Below, one piece after another: positions 34,432 to 42,363 of a stretch of 64,000 nucleotides of DNA (positions are counted from its first letter, which is position 1; every line of letters begins with the position of its first letter). The DNA comes from Anaerotruncus colihominis (GTDB lineage Bacteria; Bacillota; Clostridia; Oscillospirales; Ruminococcaceae). The translations under genes were made by a program, and so were the position numbers. The notes under the pieces were generated by a model. That model was not told where the DNA came from. It ran no database searches and saw only the letters and a list, made by a program, of their open reading frames with translations. The stretch spans positions 310,001-374,000 of the forward strand of contig CP102255.1 of assembly GCA_025146135.1 (NCBI GenBank). The letters run 5' to 3'.

Positions 34432-34983
34432 ATGCAGGAATTGTCGCTGAATGTGCTGGATATCGCTCAGAATTCGGTGCGTGCCGGCGCCCGGTTGATT
34501 GAGATTATGGTTGATGAACAGCCGGAAAGCGATATCATGACGATTACGGTGGCCGATGACGGTTGCGGTATGACGCCCGAGCAGGCCGCGCATGTGACAG
34601 ACCCGTTTTTTACGACGCGCACGACGCGCAGGGTGGGGCTTGGCGTGCCGTTTCTGAAGATGGCGGCCGAGATGACGGGCGGCGGCCTGACAATCGAAAC
34701 GGCTCCTGGTCGCGGCACGACGGTGCGTGCCGTGTTTGGCCTGACGCATATCGACCGGATGCCGCTGGGGGATATCGCTGCGACAATCTGCTCGCTCATC
34801 CAATGCAACCCGGAGATCGACTTTACATATACGTACCGCCGCGGCGAGTCCTCGTTTACGGCGGACACGCGCGAATTTTGCGCGGTGCTCGGCGACGTGC
34901 CGCTTTCCAATCCGGAGGTGGTCGCGTTTATCGGTTCGTTCATCCGGGAGAACACGCAGGAAATTACGGCGCAGGCGCAGTAG
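34432..34983 (+). CDS. HATPase-domain protein (histidine-kinase-like ATPase) in the hydrogenase operon
   Basis: A 183-residue protein made almost wholly of a GHKL ATPase domain: N box VLDIAQNSVRAGA, G1 box ADDGCGMTPE, then TTRTTRRVGLGVPFLK and the G2-like PGRGTTVRAVF. There is no sensor, HAMP or phosphoacceptor-histidine domain. The same gene type sits between NuoE- and NuoF-like genes in other clostridial hydrogenase operons; its role is not established. It follows hydC after six bases. A regulatory or assembly ATPase role is inference. Confidence 0.88.
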   Translation: MQELSLNVLDIAQNSVRAGARLIEIMVDEQPESDIMTITVADDGCGMTPEQAAHVTDPFFTTRTTRRVGLGVPFLKMAAEMTGGGLTIETAPGRGTTVRAVFGLTHIDRMPLGDIAATICSLIQCNPEIDFTYTYRRGESSFTADTREFCAVLGDVPLSNPEVVAFIGSFIRENTQEITAQAQ

Positions 34984-35018
34984 GCGCCGCGCTATGCGAA
35001 CGGGAGGAAACGCTATTT

Positions 35019-35390
35019 ATGAAAAGCTTGGCGGAGCTTCAGGCTCTCAGGGATAAGGTGAAAAGCAATATGGGCATCCGTGCCGACGACAGCGGCAACA
35101 CGCGCGTCGTGGTCGGCATGGCCACCTGCGGTATCGCCGCCGGCGCGCGGCCGGTGCTTGCCGCTTTTACGGACGAGGTCGCGCGGCGCGGCGTCTCCAA
35201 TGTGACAATCGCGCAGACAGGCTGCATCGGCATCTGCCAGTACGAGCCGGTCGTCGAAGTGTTCGAGCCTGGCAGGGAAAAGGTTACATACGTTAAAATG
35301 ACGCCGGAAAAGGCCGCGCGCGTTGTCGCCGAACATCTGATCAACGGCAAGCCAGTGGCGGAATACACCATCGGCGCGATGAATCAATAA
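35019..35390 (+). CDS. Small thioredoxin-like [2Fe-2S] ferredoxin
   Basis: A 123-residue protein with the thioredoxin-like ferredoxin pattern: VGMATCGIAAGARPV near residue 35 and QTGCIGICQYEPVVEV about 40 residues later, giving four cysteines for a [2Fe-2S] cluster. It resembles the N-terminal domain of the next gene's product and probably shuttles electrons between subunits. Start ATG 35019 has GGGAGGAAA upstream. It is 18 bp from hydB. Confidence 0.88.
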   Translation: MKSLAELQALRDKVKSNMGIRADDSGNTRVVVGMATCGIAAGARPVLAAFTDEVARRGVSNVTIAQTGCIGICQYEPVVEVFEPGREKVTYVKMTPEKAARVVAEHLINGKPVAEYTIGAMNQ

Positions 35391-35408
35391 AAAAGGAGGA
35401 TCTGCATC

Positions 35409-37196
35409 ATGTATCGTTCCCATGTGCTGGTCTGCGGGGGTACTGGCTGTACATCCTCCGGCTCAGTTAAAATTATTGAGGAATTTGAGCGCGAGATTGC
35501 CGCGACCGGCCTGACAGATGAGGTCAAGGTCGTCAAGACGGGCTGTTTCGGCCTGTGCGCGCTCGGTCCGGTCGTCATCGTCTATCCGGAAGGCTCGTTT
35601 TATTCCCGCGTTAAGGCGGAGGATGTCAAGGAGATTGTCGACGAGCACCTGCTCAAGGGGCGCATCGTCAAGCGCCTGCTGTACACCGAGACGGTTGCCG
35701 AGGATAAGATCAAATCGCTCGACCAGACCGACTTTTATAAAAAACAGATGCGTGTCGCGCTGCGCAACTGCGGCGTTATCGACCCGGAGGATATCAACGA
35801 ATACATCGCCTACGACGGCTATCAGGCGCTCGGCCGGGTGCTGACCGAGATGACGCCGGACGATGTGATCGAAATTCTCAAAACGTCCGGCCTGCGCGGC
35901 CGCGGCGGCGCTGGTTTCCCGACATGGCTCAAGTGGAACTTTGCCAAGGCGCAGCCTGCCGGTCAGAAATATGTCTGCTGCAACGCCGACGAGGGCGACC
36001 CGGGCGCGTTCATGGACCGTTCGGTGCTCGAGGGCGACCCGCACGCCGTGTTGGAGGCCATGACGATCGCTGGTTATACGATTGGTTCCAACCAGGGATA
36101 TATTTATGTGCGTGCGGAGTATCCAATCGCTGTCAAGCGCCTGGAAATCGCGATCAACCAATCGCGTGAGATGGGCTTTCTTGGCAAGGACATCTTTGGC
36201 TCCGGCTTTGACTTCGACATCGAGCTGCGTCTTGGCGCGGGCGCGTTTGTCTGTGGCGAGGAAACGGCGCTGATGACCTCGATTGAAGGCCACCGCGGCG
36301 AGCCGCGCCCGCGCCCGCCGTTCCCGGCGGTCAAGGGTTTGTTTGGCAAGCCGTCTATCCTGAATAACGTCGAGACGTGGGCCAACATCCCGCAGATTAT
36401 CCTCAAGGGACCGGAGTGGTTCGCGTCGATGGGCACCGAAAAGAGCAAGGGCACCAAGGTGTTTGCACTCGGCGGCAAGATCCACAACACGGGGCTTGTC
36501 GAGGTGCCGATGGGTACAACGCTGCGCGAGATCATCGAGGAGATCGGCGGCGGCATCCCGAACGGAAAGAAATTCAAGGCCGCTCAGACGGGCGGACCGT
36601 CCGGCGGCTGTATCCCGGCGTCGCTCATCGACACGGAGATCGATTATGACAACCTGCTTGCCATCGGCTCGATGATGGGGTCAGGCGGCCTGATTGTCAT
36701 GGACGAGGACAACTGCATGGTCGATATCGCCAAGTTTTTCCTCGAATTCACCGTCGACGAGAGCTGCGGCAAGTGCACGCCGTGCCGGATCGGCACCAAG
36801 CGCCTTTATGAGATGCTTGACAAGATCACCCGCGGCAACGCCACGCTTGAGGATCTCGACAAGATGGAGGAGCTGTGCTATTACATCAAGGAAAACGCGC
36901 TGTGCGGCCTGGGGCAGACCGCTCCGAACCCGGTGCTGTCCACGCTGCGCTATTTCCGCGACGAATACATTGCGCATGTCGTCGACAAGCGGTGCCCGGC
37001 GGGCGTCTGCAAACATCTGCTTCAGTACCGCATAGAAAAGGAAAAGTGCAAGGGCTGTACGCTCTGCGCGCGTCAGTGCCCGGTGGGCGCTATCAGCGGA
37101 TCGGTTAAGAATCCGCATGTGATCGATCAGACCAAGTGCATTAAGTGCGGGGCCTGCATGGAGAAATGCAAATTCGGCGCGATCGTCAAGAAATAA
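35409..37196 (+). CDS. hydB: Bifurcating [FeFe]-hydrogenase flavin subunit HydB (NuoF-like)
   Basis: A 595-residue flavoprotein that binds FMN and NAD(H), the likely site of electron bifurcation. Domains in order: thioredoxin-like [2Fe-2S] (GGTGCTSSGS, KTGCFGLCALGP), the FMN/NAD core (LRGRGGAGFPTWLKW, DEGDPGAFMDR, GAGAFVCGEETAL), the [4Fe-4S] motif ESCGKCTPCRIGT, and a C-terminal pair of [4Fe-4S] motifs (CKGCTLCARQCPVGAI and CIKCGACMEKCKFGAI). AAAAAGGAGG precedes the ATG. Confidence 0.95.
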   Translation: MYRSHVLVCGGTGCTSSGSVKIIEEFEREIAATGLTDEVKVVKTGCFGLCALGPVVIVYPEGSFYSRVKAEDVKEIVDEHLLKGRIVKRLLYTETVAEDKIKSLDQTDFYKKQMRVALRNCGVIDPEDINEYIAYDGYQALGRVLTEMTPDDVIEILKTSGLRGRGGAGFPTWLKWNFAKAQPAGQKYVCCNADEGDPGAFMDRSVLEGDPHAVLEAMTIAGYTIGSNQGYIYVRAEYPIAVKRLEIAINQSREMGFLGKDIFGSGFDFDIELRLGAGAFVCGEETALMTSIEGHRGEPRPRPPFPAVKGLFGKPSILNNVETWANIPQIILKGPEWFASMGTEKSKGTKVFALGGKIHNTGLVEVPMGTTLREIIEEIGGGIPNGKKFKAAQTGGPSGGCIPASLIDTEIDYDNLLAIGSMMGSGGLIVMDEDNCMVDIAKFFLEFTVDESCGKCTPCRIGTKRLYEMLDKITRGNATLEDLDKMEELCYYIKENALCGLGQTAPNPVLSTLRYFRDEYIAHVVDKRCPAGVCKHLLQYRIEKEKCKGCTLCARQCPVGAISGSVKNPHVIDQTKCIKCGACMEKCKFGAIVKK

Positions 37197-37213
37197 GAAA
37201 GGAGTGTACCAAC

Positions 37214-38968
37214 ATGGAAAAAGAAATGGTAAACATAAAAATCAACGGTATGCCCTTCTCTGTGCCGAAGGACAGCACCATCCTGGAGGCCGCGCGGTAC
37301 GCCGGCATCCAGATCCCGACGCTGTGCTACCTCAAGGAGATCAACGCGATCGGCGCGTGCCGCATCTGCGTTGTCGAGGTCAAGGGCGCGCGTTCGCTTG
37401 TTGCGGCGTGCGTGTATCCGGTGGCCGAGGGAATGGAGATCATCACAAACTCTAAGAAGGTCCAGCAGGCGCGTAAGATTACGCTTGAGCTGATTCTTTC
37501 CACACATAAAAAGGAATGCCTCTCCTGCGTGCGCAGCGGCAACTGCGAACTGCAAAAGCTCTGCCACGACTTCAAGGTGGACGATGAGCACCGTTATGAC
37601 GGGAACAATCCTGAATGGCCGAAGGACGATTCCGCGGTCCACATGGTCCGCGACGACAACAAGTGCATCCTTTGCCGCCGCTGCGTCGCGGCCTGCGCCA
37701 AATGGCAGGGCATCGGCGTCATCGGCCCGAACGAGCGCGGCTTTAATACGCACATCGCCTGTGCGTTTGAGCAGAACCTTGACGAGGTCGCCTGCGTAAG
37801 CTGTGGGCAGTGCATCGTTGTCTGCCCGACGGGCGCGATCTATGAAAAGGATCAGACGGACGAGGTTTGGGCGGCGCTGAACGACCCGTCCAAGCACGTT
37901 GTCGTCCAGACAGCTCCATCCATCCGCGCCACGCTCGGCGAGGCGTTCGGAATGCCGGTTGGTACGAACGTCACCGGCAAGATGGTCGCCGCGCTGCGCC
38001 GTATCGGCTTTGAAAAGGTGTTTGATACTGATCTCGCCGCCGATATGACGATTGTTGAGGAGGCGCACGAGTTTGTCGAGCGTGTCAAAAACGGCGGCGT
38101 CCTGCCGATGATCACCTCCTGTTCGCCGGGCTGGATCAAATACTGCGAGCACTATCATCCCGATATGATCCCAAATCTTTCGACGTGCAAATCGCCGCAG
38201 CAGATGTTCGGCGCAACGGTCAAGACCTGGTACGCTGAAAAGATGGGATGGGATAAAAAGGATATCGTTGTTGTGGGCGTTATGCCCTGCACGGCCAAGA
38301 AGTTTGAAGTGCGCCGCGACGACGAGGACGCGGCCGGTTCCGGTATCCCGGATGTGGATATCGCGCTGACAACACGCGAAATTGCACGTATGATCGACCG
38401 CGCGGGCATTCAGTTTACAGAGCTGCCCGATGAGGAGTTTGATTCCCCGATGGGCGAGAGCACCGGCGCCAGCGTCATCTTCGGCGCGACAGGCGGCGTC
38501 ATGGAGGCGGCGCTGCGCACGGCGGCGGAATGGGTCGGCGGCAAGCCGCTCGAGCAGGTTGAGTTTACCGATGTACGCGGTACGGCCGGCGTCAAGGAGG
38601 CCAGCTACCAGATCGGCGACCTGACAGTCAATGTAGCCGTCGCTTCAGGGCTTGCCAACGCGAAGAAGCTGCTGGAGCAGGTCAAGCGCGGTATGAAAAA
38701 TTACCACTTTATCGAGATCATGGGCTGTCCCGGCGGCTGTGTCAACGGCGGCGGCCAGCCTGTCCAGCCGGCCAGCGTGCGTAATTTTGTCGACCTCAAG
38801 TCCATTCGCGCCAAAGCTCTGTATGACGCTGACGAGGCAAAGACCCTGCGCAAGAGCCATGAAAACCCGGCGCTGCTCACGATTTACAAGGAGTATTTCG
38901 GTGAGTTCGGCAGCCATCTTGCACATCGGATCCTGCACACAAGCTACACGGAGCGTTCCCGTTTCTAG
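37214..38968 (+). CDS. hydA: Bifurcating [FeFe]-hydrogenase catalytic subunit HydA
   Basis: A 584-residue catalytic subunit. The N-terminus has a plant-type [2Fe-2S] domain (CYLKEINAIGACRICVVEV), a His/Cys-ligated cluster (HKKECLSCVRSGNC), two [4Fe-4S] motifs (CILCRRCVAAC, CVSCGQCIVVCP) and then the H-cluster motifs TSCSPGW, MPCTAKKFE and EIMGCPGGCVNGGGQP. HydABC oxidises or makes H2 while coupling ferredoxin and NADH. ATG 37214 has AAAGGAG upstream. The end (ERSRF) runs into repeat copy 5. Confidence 0.96.
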   Translation: MEKEMVNIKINGMPFSVPKDSTILEAARYAGIQIPTLCYLKEINAIGACRICVVEVKGARSLVAACVYPVAEGMEIITNSKKVQQARKITLELILSTHKKECLSCVRSGNCELQKLCHDFKVDDEHRYDGNNPEWPKDDSAVHMVRDDNKCILCRRCVAACAKWQGIGVIGPNERGFNTHIACAFEQNLDEVACVSCGQCIVVCPTGAIYEKDQTDEVWAALNDPSKHVVVQTAPSIRATLGEAFGMPVGTNVTGKMVAALRRIGFEKVFDTDLAADMTIVEEAHEFVERVKNGGVLPMITSCSPGWIKYCEHYHPDMIPNLSTCKSPQQMFGATVKTWYAEKMGWDKKDIVVVGVMPCTAKKFEVRRDDEDAAGSGIPDVDIALTTREIARMIDRAGIQFTELPDEEFDSPMGESTGASVIFGATGGVMEAALRTAAEWVGGKPLEQVEFTDVRGTAGVKEASYQIGDLTVNVAVASGLANAKKLLEQVKRGMKNYHFIEIMGCPGGCVNGGGQPVQPASVRNFVDLKSIRAKALYDADEAKTLRKSHENPALLTIYKEYFGEFGSHLAHRILHTSYTERSRF

Positions 38969-39194
38969 GCTCCGGCTTTTTCCCGGCCTTATTGAAAAAA
39001 GGCTTCGGCGAAAAACTGCATACCTTTTTTGAAAAAAGGTATGTCTAAAAACTTTCGCCGGCTGCGCCGCGAATAGTGGGGCAGCGGCTTCTGAAAGGGA
39101 TTTTATGTACCCGGCGGGCGTGAGCCGTTACGGCTGCGCTCGAAGATGTGCCGTATAAGAGGGCGGATTAAATCAGTTGCCTCTATATGATTAA
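38969..39194. repeat. Composite intergenic repeat, copy 5
   Basis: Starting right after the hydA stop, the region has two nested cores: GGCCTTATTGAAAAAAGGC near 38985 and ACCTTTTTTGAAAAAAGGT near 39022, followed by AAAAACTTTCGCC, GGCTGCGCCGCGAATAGTGG and GGCAGCGG. This looks like one copy inserted in another. No gene is visible here. Confidence 0.7.
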
Positions 39195-39229
39195 AAGAAC
39201 CGCCGGCATGGCCGGCGGTTCTTATTTTA
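39195..39229 (+). terminator. Terminator of the hydrogenase operon
   Basis: AAGAACCGCCGGC / GCCGGCGGTTCTT, 13 bp, loop ATG, then ATTTT. Confidence 0.8.
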
Positions 39230-39242
39230 GCAATCAAAAAAA

Positions 39243-39269
39243 CAGAGGAGCGCCCGGCGCTCCTTTGTT
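39243..39269 (+). terminator. Second hairpin after the hydrogenase operon
   Basis: AGGAGCGC / GCGCTCCT with a 3-base loop, followed by TTGTTTT. Confidence 0.55.
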
Positions 39270-39325
39270 TTGCGTCTGAAAGGGCGGCAGCGGGCCGTGC
39301 CCGCGCATCGCCCTGGCCATGGGGG

Positions 39326-39354
39326 AAAAAATAATCGCGCTGCGATTATTTTTT
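39326..39354 (-). terminator. Terminator of the transketolase genes, containing the stop codon
   Basis: AAAAAATAATCGC / GCGATTATTTTTT is a 13-bp stem with a 3-base loop. On the minus strand the TAA stop of the transketolase C subunit lies within the left arm, and the right arm gives the U tract. Confidence 0.8.
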
Positions 39355-40293
39355 CAAGGCAATGGCCTGCTTCGCCTTGGCGGCGATGCCCTCCGGCGTA
39401 AGGTGATAGGCTTTCATGACAAGCGGCGCCTTGCCGCTGCGGCCGAATTCATCGTTTACACCGTGCTTGACCACCGGGGTCGGGCAGTTTTCAGAGAGGA
39501 ATTCGCTGACAGCCGCGCCAAGCCCGCCGATCACATTGTGTTCCTCGGAGGTGACGATGCAGCCGGTTTCCTTTGCGGCTTTGAGTACAATTTCCGTGTC
39601 AAGCGGCTTGATCGTATGCATATCGATCACGCGTGCGGAGATACCGTCAGCTTTCAGCAGTTCGGCGGCTTTGAGCGCCTCTTGAACCATCATGCCGACC
39701 GCGATGATCGTGACATCCTTGCCGTCGGCAAGCTGGACGCCTTTGCCAAGCTCGAACCGGTAGCCAGGAATTGAATCGGTGACCGTTTCGACTGCGAGGC
39801 GCCCAAGGCGCATATAGGCTGGGCCGTCATAATTAAGCAGCGCCTCGACAGCGGCTTCCATCTCGTTGCCGTCGCACGGGCACAGGACCGTCATGCCGGG
39901 GATGACGCGCATAAGGGCAAAATCCTCGATGCACTGGTGCGTCGCGCCGTCCTCGCCGACGGACAGACCGCCGTGCGAACCGATAACCTTGACATTGAGA
40001 CGCGGATATGCGACCGAGTTGCGCACCTGCTCATAAGCGCGGCCGGCGGAGAACATGGCGAAGGAATTGGCAAACGGCATCTTGCCGCAGGTGGCCAGAC
40101 CGGCAGCAATGCCGATCATATCGGCCTCAGCGATACCGATGTTAAAAAACTTGTCGGGAAACGCCTTGGCAAAGCTGTTGGTCATTGTTGCACCGGACAG
40201 ATCAGCATCCAGTACAACCAGCTTTGGATTCTCACCAAATTTCACGAGCGCCTTACCATAAGCGGCACGCGTAGCAATGACTTCTCCCATCAT
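39346..40293 (-). CDS. Transketolase, C-terminal subunit
   Basis: A 315-residue protein with the pyrimidine-binding and C-terminal domains of transketolase. EADMIGIAAGLA holds the TPP-activating glutamate, and GATHQCIEDFALMRVIPGM and VITSEEHNVIGGLG are typical. Split transketolases interconvert pentose, tetrose and hexose phosphates and are common in anaerobes. GGAGGG precedes ATG 40293, whose A is the last base of the partner gene's TAA. Confidence 0.93.
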   Translation of the reverse strand: MMGEVIATRAAYGKALVKFGENPKLVVLDADLSGATMTNSFAKAFPDKFFNIGIAEADMIGIAAGLATCGKMPFANSFAMFSAGRAYEQVRNSVAYPRLNVKVIGSHGGLSVGEDGATHQCIEDFALMRVIPGMTVLCPCDGNEMEAAVEALLNYDGPAYMRLGRLAVETVTDSIPGYRFELGKGVQLADGKDVTIIAVGMMVQEALKAAELLKADGISARVIDMHTIKPLDTEIVLKAAKETGCIVTSEEHNVIGGLGAAVSEFLSENCPTPVVKHGVNDEFGRSGKAPLVMKAYHLTPEGIAAKAKQAIALKK

Positions 40294-41135
40294 TAACCCT
40301 CCAGACCTTTCAAAGTAGCCTCAAGCTCGGCTTTCGCGGTTTCATACTGCTCGTCATTGGGCGCTTTTCCATGCCAGCCGGCGTTGTTTTCCATGAAGGA
40401 AACGCCCTTGCCTTTGACCGTCTTAGCTAAAATCACAGAAGGCTTGCCCTTGCAGGCGGCCGCGGCGTCAAAGGCATCGGAGATAGCTGCGATATCGTGT
40501 CCGTCGCATTTAATGACGTTCCAGCCGAACGCCTCCCATTTCTGATCGAGCGGCTCGGACGGCATGACGTCGGCTGTTTTGCCGTCGATTTGCAGGCCGT
40601 TGACGTCGACAACGCCGCACAGGTTGTCCAAACCAAATTTGGCGGCGGCCATTGCGGCCTCCCAAATCTGGCCCTCCTCGATCTCACCATCGCCCATGAT
40701 CGCGTAAACGTGGTAATCCTTCTTGTCGATCTTGCCGGAGAGCGCCATGCCGACTGCTACGGAGAGTCCCTGGCCCAAGGAGCCTGTCGACATATCGACG
40801 CCCTTGACATAACGCATCTCGGCATGTCCGGAAACATGACCGTCGATGCTGCGGAACAGCTTGAGGTCATCGACAGGGAAGAAGCCGCGCAGTGCAAGCG
40901 TTGGGTACAGCGCGGGTGTGCAGTGCCCTTTTGACAACACAAAACGGTCGCGGTCCGGATCCTGTGGATTTTGAGGGTCAATGTGCATTTTGTCAAAATA
41001 AAGAACTGTCAAAACATCCGTAACCGACAGCGAACCGCCGATATGGCCGGACGCCGCGGTATGTACCGCCTCAAGACCAGCGAGTCGGATCTTTGCCGCG
41101 GTGATTGCTAATTCCTTGGCGCGAGTTTGCTCCAT
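40293..41135 (-). CDS. Transketolase, N-terminal (TPP-binding) subunit
   Basis: A 280-residue protein with the thiamine diphosphate domain: AASGHIGGSLSVTDVL, LSKGHCTPALY and the TPP motif GDGEIEEGQIWEAAM that ends in VVDVNGLQIDG. I choose ATG 41135 because AAAGGA lies eight bases before it; an in-frame ATG at 41144 would overlap that site. It overlaps the second subunit by one base, so the subunits are made in equal amounts. Confidence 0.93.
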   Translation of the reverse strand: MEQTRAKELAITAAKIRLAGLEAVHTAASGHIGGSLSVTDVLTVLYFDKMHIDPQNPQDPDRDRFVLSKGHCTPALYPTLALRGFFPVDDLKLFRSIDGHVSGHAEMRYVKGVDMSTGSLGQGLSVAVGMALSGKIDKKDYHVYAIMGDGEIEEGQIWEAAMAAAKFGLDNLCGVVDVNGLQIDGKTADVMPSEPLDQKWEAFGWNVIKCDGHDIAAISDAFDAAAACKGKPSVILAKTVKGKGVSFMENNAGWHGKAPNDEQYETAKAELEATLKGLEG

Positions 41136-41214
41136 TTTGCTCATCCTTTCACCTGTTCGGATACGATATTTCCAGACGCCGCGACCGGCGGCGCCCACAT
41201 AAATACCTATTATA

Positions 41215-41243
41215 ATAATAATACAAACGATTTGGATAATCAA
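41215..41243 (-). promoter_or_regulatory. Promoter of the transketolase genes
   Basis: On the minus strand TTGATT, 17-base spacer, TATTAT, in an AT-rich divergent region (41136-41452) that has no gene. Confidence 0.65.
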
Positions 41244-41332
41244 GGTATTTCATCGTTATCTTTGTATGACCGCTGTCATGTGGTTCAACCGGTTCCGCCT
41301 GAAAATAAAATCGATTTTTCGATTGGAATCGA

Positions 41333-41361
41333 TTGACAGGAGCGCCGTTATCTGATATAAT
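41333..41361 (+). promoter_or_regulatory. Consensus sigma-A promoter of tRNA-Ser(CGA)
   Basis: TTGACA, 17-base spacer, TATAAT: perfect in both hexamers. The tRNA begins 91 bases downstream. Confidence 0.85.
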
Positions 41362-41452
41362 AAAAATCTATTTGAATGCTTAAACAGAGGATAAACAGAA
41401 CGTTGCTGAAATGTGTTCTGTTTTCCAAAGTTTAGCCTTCAGCTTTTAAATT

Positions 41453-41541
41453 GCAGCGGTATCGAAGTGGTCATAACGGGGCTGACTCGAAATCAGTTTG
41501 GGAGCAATCCCACGAGGGTTCGAATCCCTCCCGCTGCGCCA
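41453..41541 (+). tRNA. tRNA-Ser (anticodon CGA)
   Basis: Acceptor stem GCAGCGG/CCGCTGC, long variable arm, anticodon loop CTCGAAA, TTCGAAT T-loop and encoded CCA. The third serine tRNA of the window; the accessory patch begins right after it. Confidence 0.93.
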
Positions 41542-41543
41542 GC

Positions 41544-41589
41544 AAAGAAACCTGTTTTTGACTTAGGTCAAAAGCAGGTTTCTTTCTAT
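41544..41589 (+). terminator. Terminator of tRNA-Ser(CGA)
   Basis: AAAGAAACCTGTTTTTGACT pairs with GGTCAAAAGCAGGTTTCTTT through 18 Watson-Crick and two G-T pairs, three bases after the tRNA end. Confidence 0.75.
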
Positions 41590-41766
41590 TTCGAGACAAT
41601 TGTTTTTACAGAAACTCTAAAATTAGAGGATTATAGCAGGTTCCGTTGCCCTTTGGCCAGTTTATAATCCACATATCCTTGACTTCTCCATGATACCTTA
41701 GAGAAAACTTCCATATAAGTAACATTAAAAATTCAGAGAGGAGCATCTTCGCCATAGGCGGTCACA

Positions 41767-42285
41767 TACGGATATTATCTCGCGCCAAATGGCTATGTGG
41801 CCATCGATCAGGAAAAAGCAAATATCATGAGAATAATTTATCAGCGATACTTCTCCGGCATGAGCCAGGGCGGAATCGCTAATTTTCTTTTTGAGCAGGG
41901 TATCCCATCTGCCAAAGGAAAGGAACGCTGGACACAGGATGAGAACACTAATCGGAAGAATGGCTACCTGGTACAGCTCGCAGAGCCTACTGGGCGGCCT
42001 TTTGTTTGTGCGGAATGCGGGCACAGCTACCGTCACATTACCCGGCTATCCGTCGGGATCATTTGGCGATGTACCAGCCGGATGGAGCATGGCAAGTAAC
42101 TTTACAAGAACTCGCCTTCTGTTCCAAAAGCACGGATCAAAGATGCTATCTGCGGAAAACTGGGCATGGCGCATGGGGGAGAATATCGAGTAAGAGAGCT
42201 GATCAAGAGGGTTCTCATCCAAGTAGACGGCAATCTGCAAATTCAGATGAATGATCTGGAATATCCCAAATTACTGCCGAATTAA
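41767..42285 (+). pseudogene. Decayed serine recombinase (recombinase domain and zinc ribbon only)
   Basis: The frame reads YGYYLAPNGYVAIDQEKANI, then IYQRYFSGMSQGGIANFLFEQGIPS, the recombinase domain of large serine integrases, and next FVCAECGHSYRHITRLSVGI, its zinc ribbon. An in-frame stop after SRMEHGK (42099) splits off a readable tail that ends at 42285. The N-terminal catalytic domain with the active-site serine is missing and about 40 residues between the two domains look deleted. It marks a former integrative element next to the serine tRNA. Confidence 0.8.
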
Positions 42286-42308
42286 GTCTACTCATACAGC
42301 GGATTGTC

Positions 42309-42317
42309 TGGTATAAT
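42309..42317 (+). promoter_or_regulatory. Extended -10 promoter of the HNH gene
   Basis: TGGTATAAT: perfect -10 with the TG extension, 47 bases before the start codon; no good -35. Confidence 0.6.
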
Positions 42318-42363
42318 ATCCCTACAAGCAGTAGGTATCTAATAAATAAAAGGAGAAGCTGGG

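Noticed and set aside
41767..42285. Active integrase
   Set aside because: The catalytic N-terminal domain is absent and the frame contains a stop, so it is called a pseudogene.
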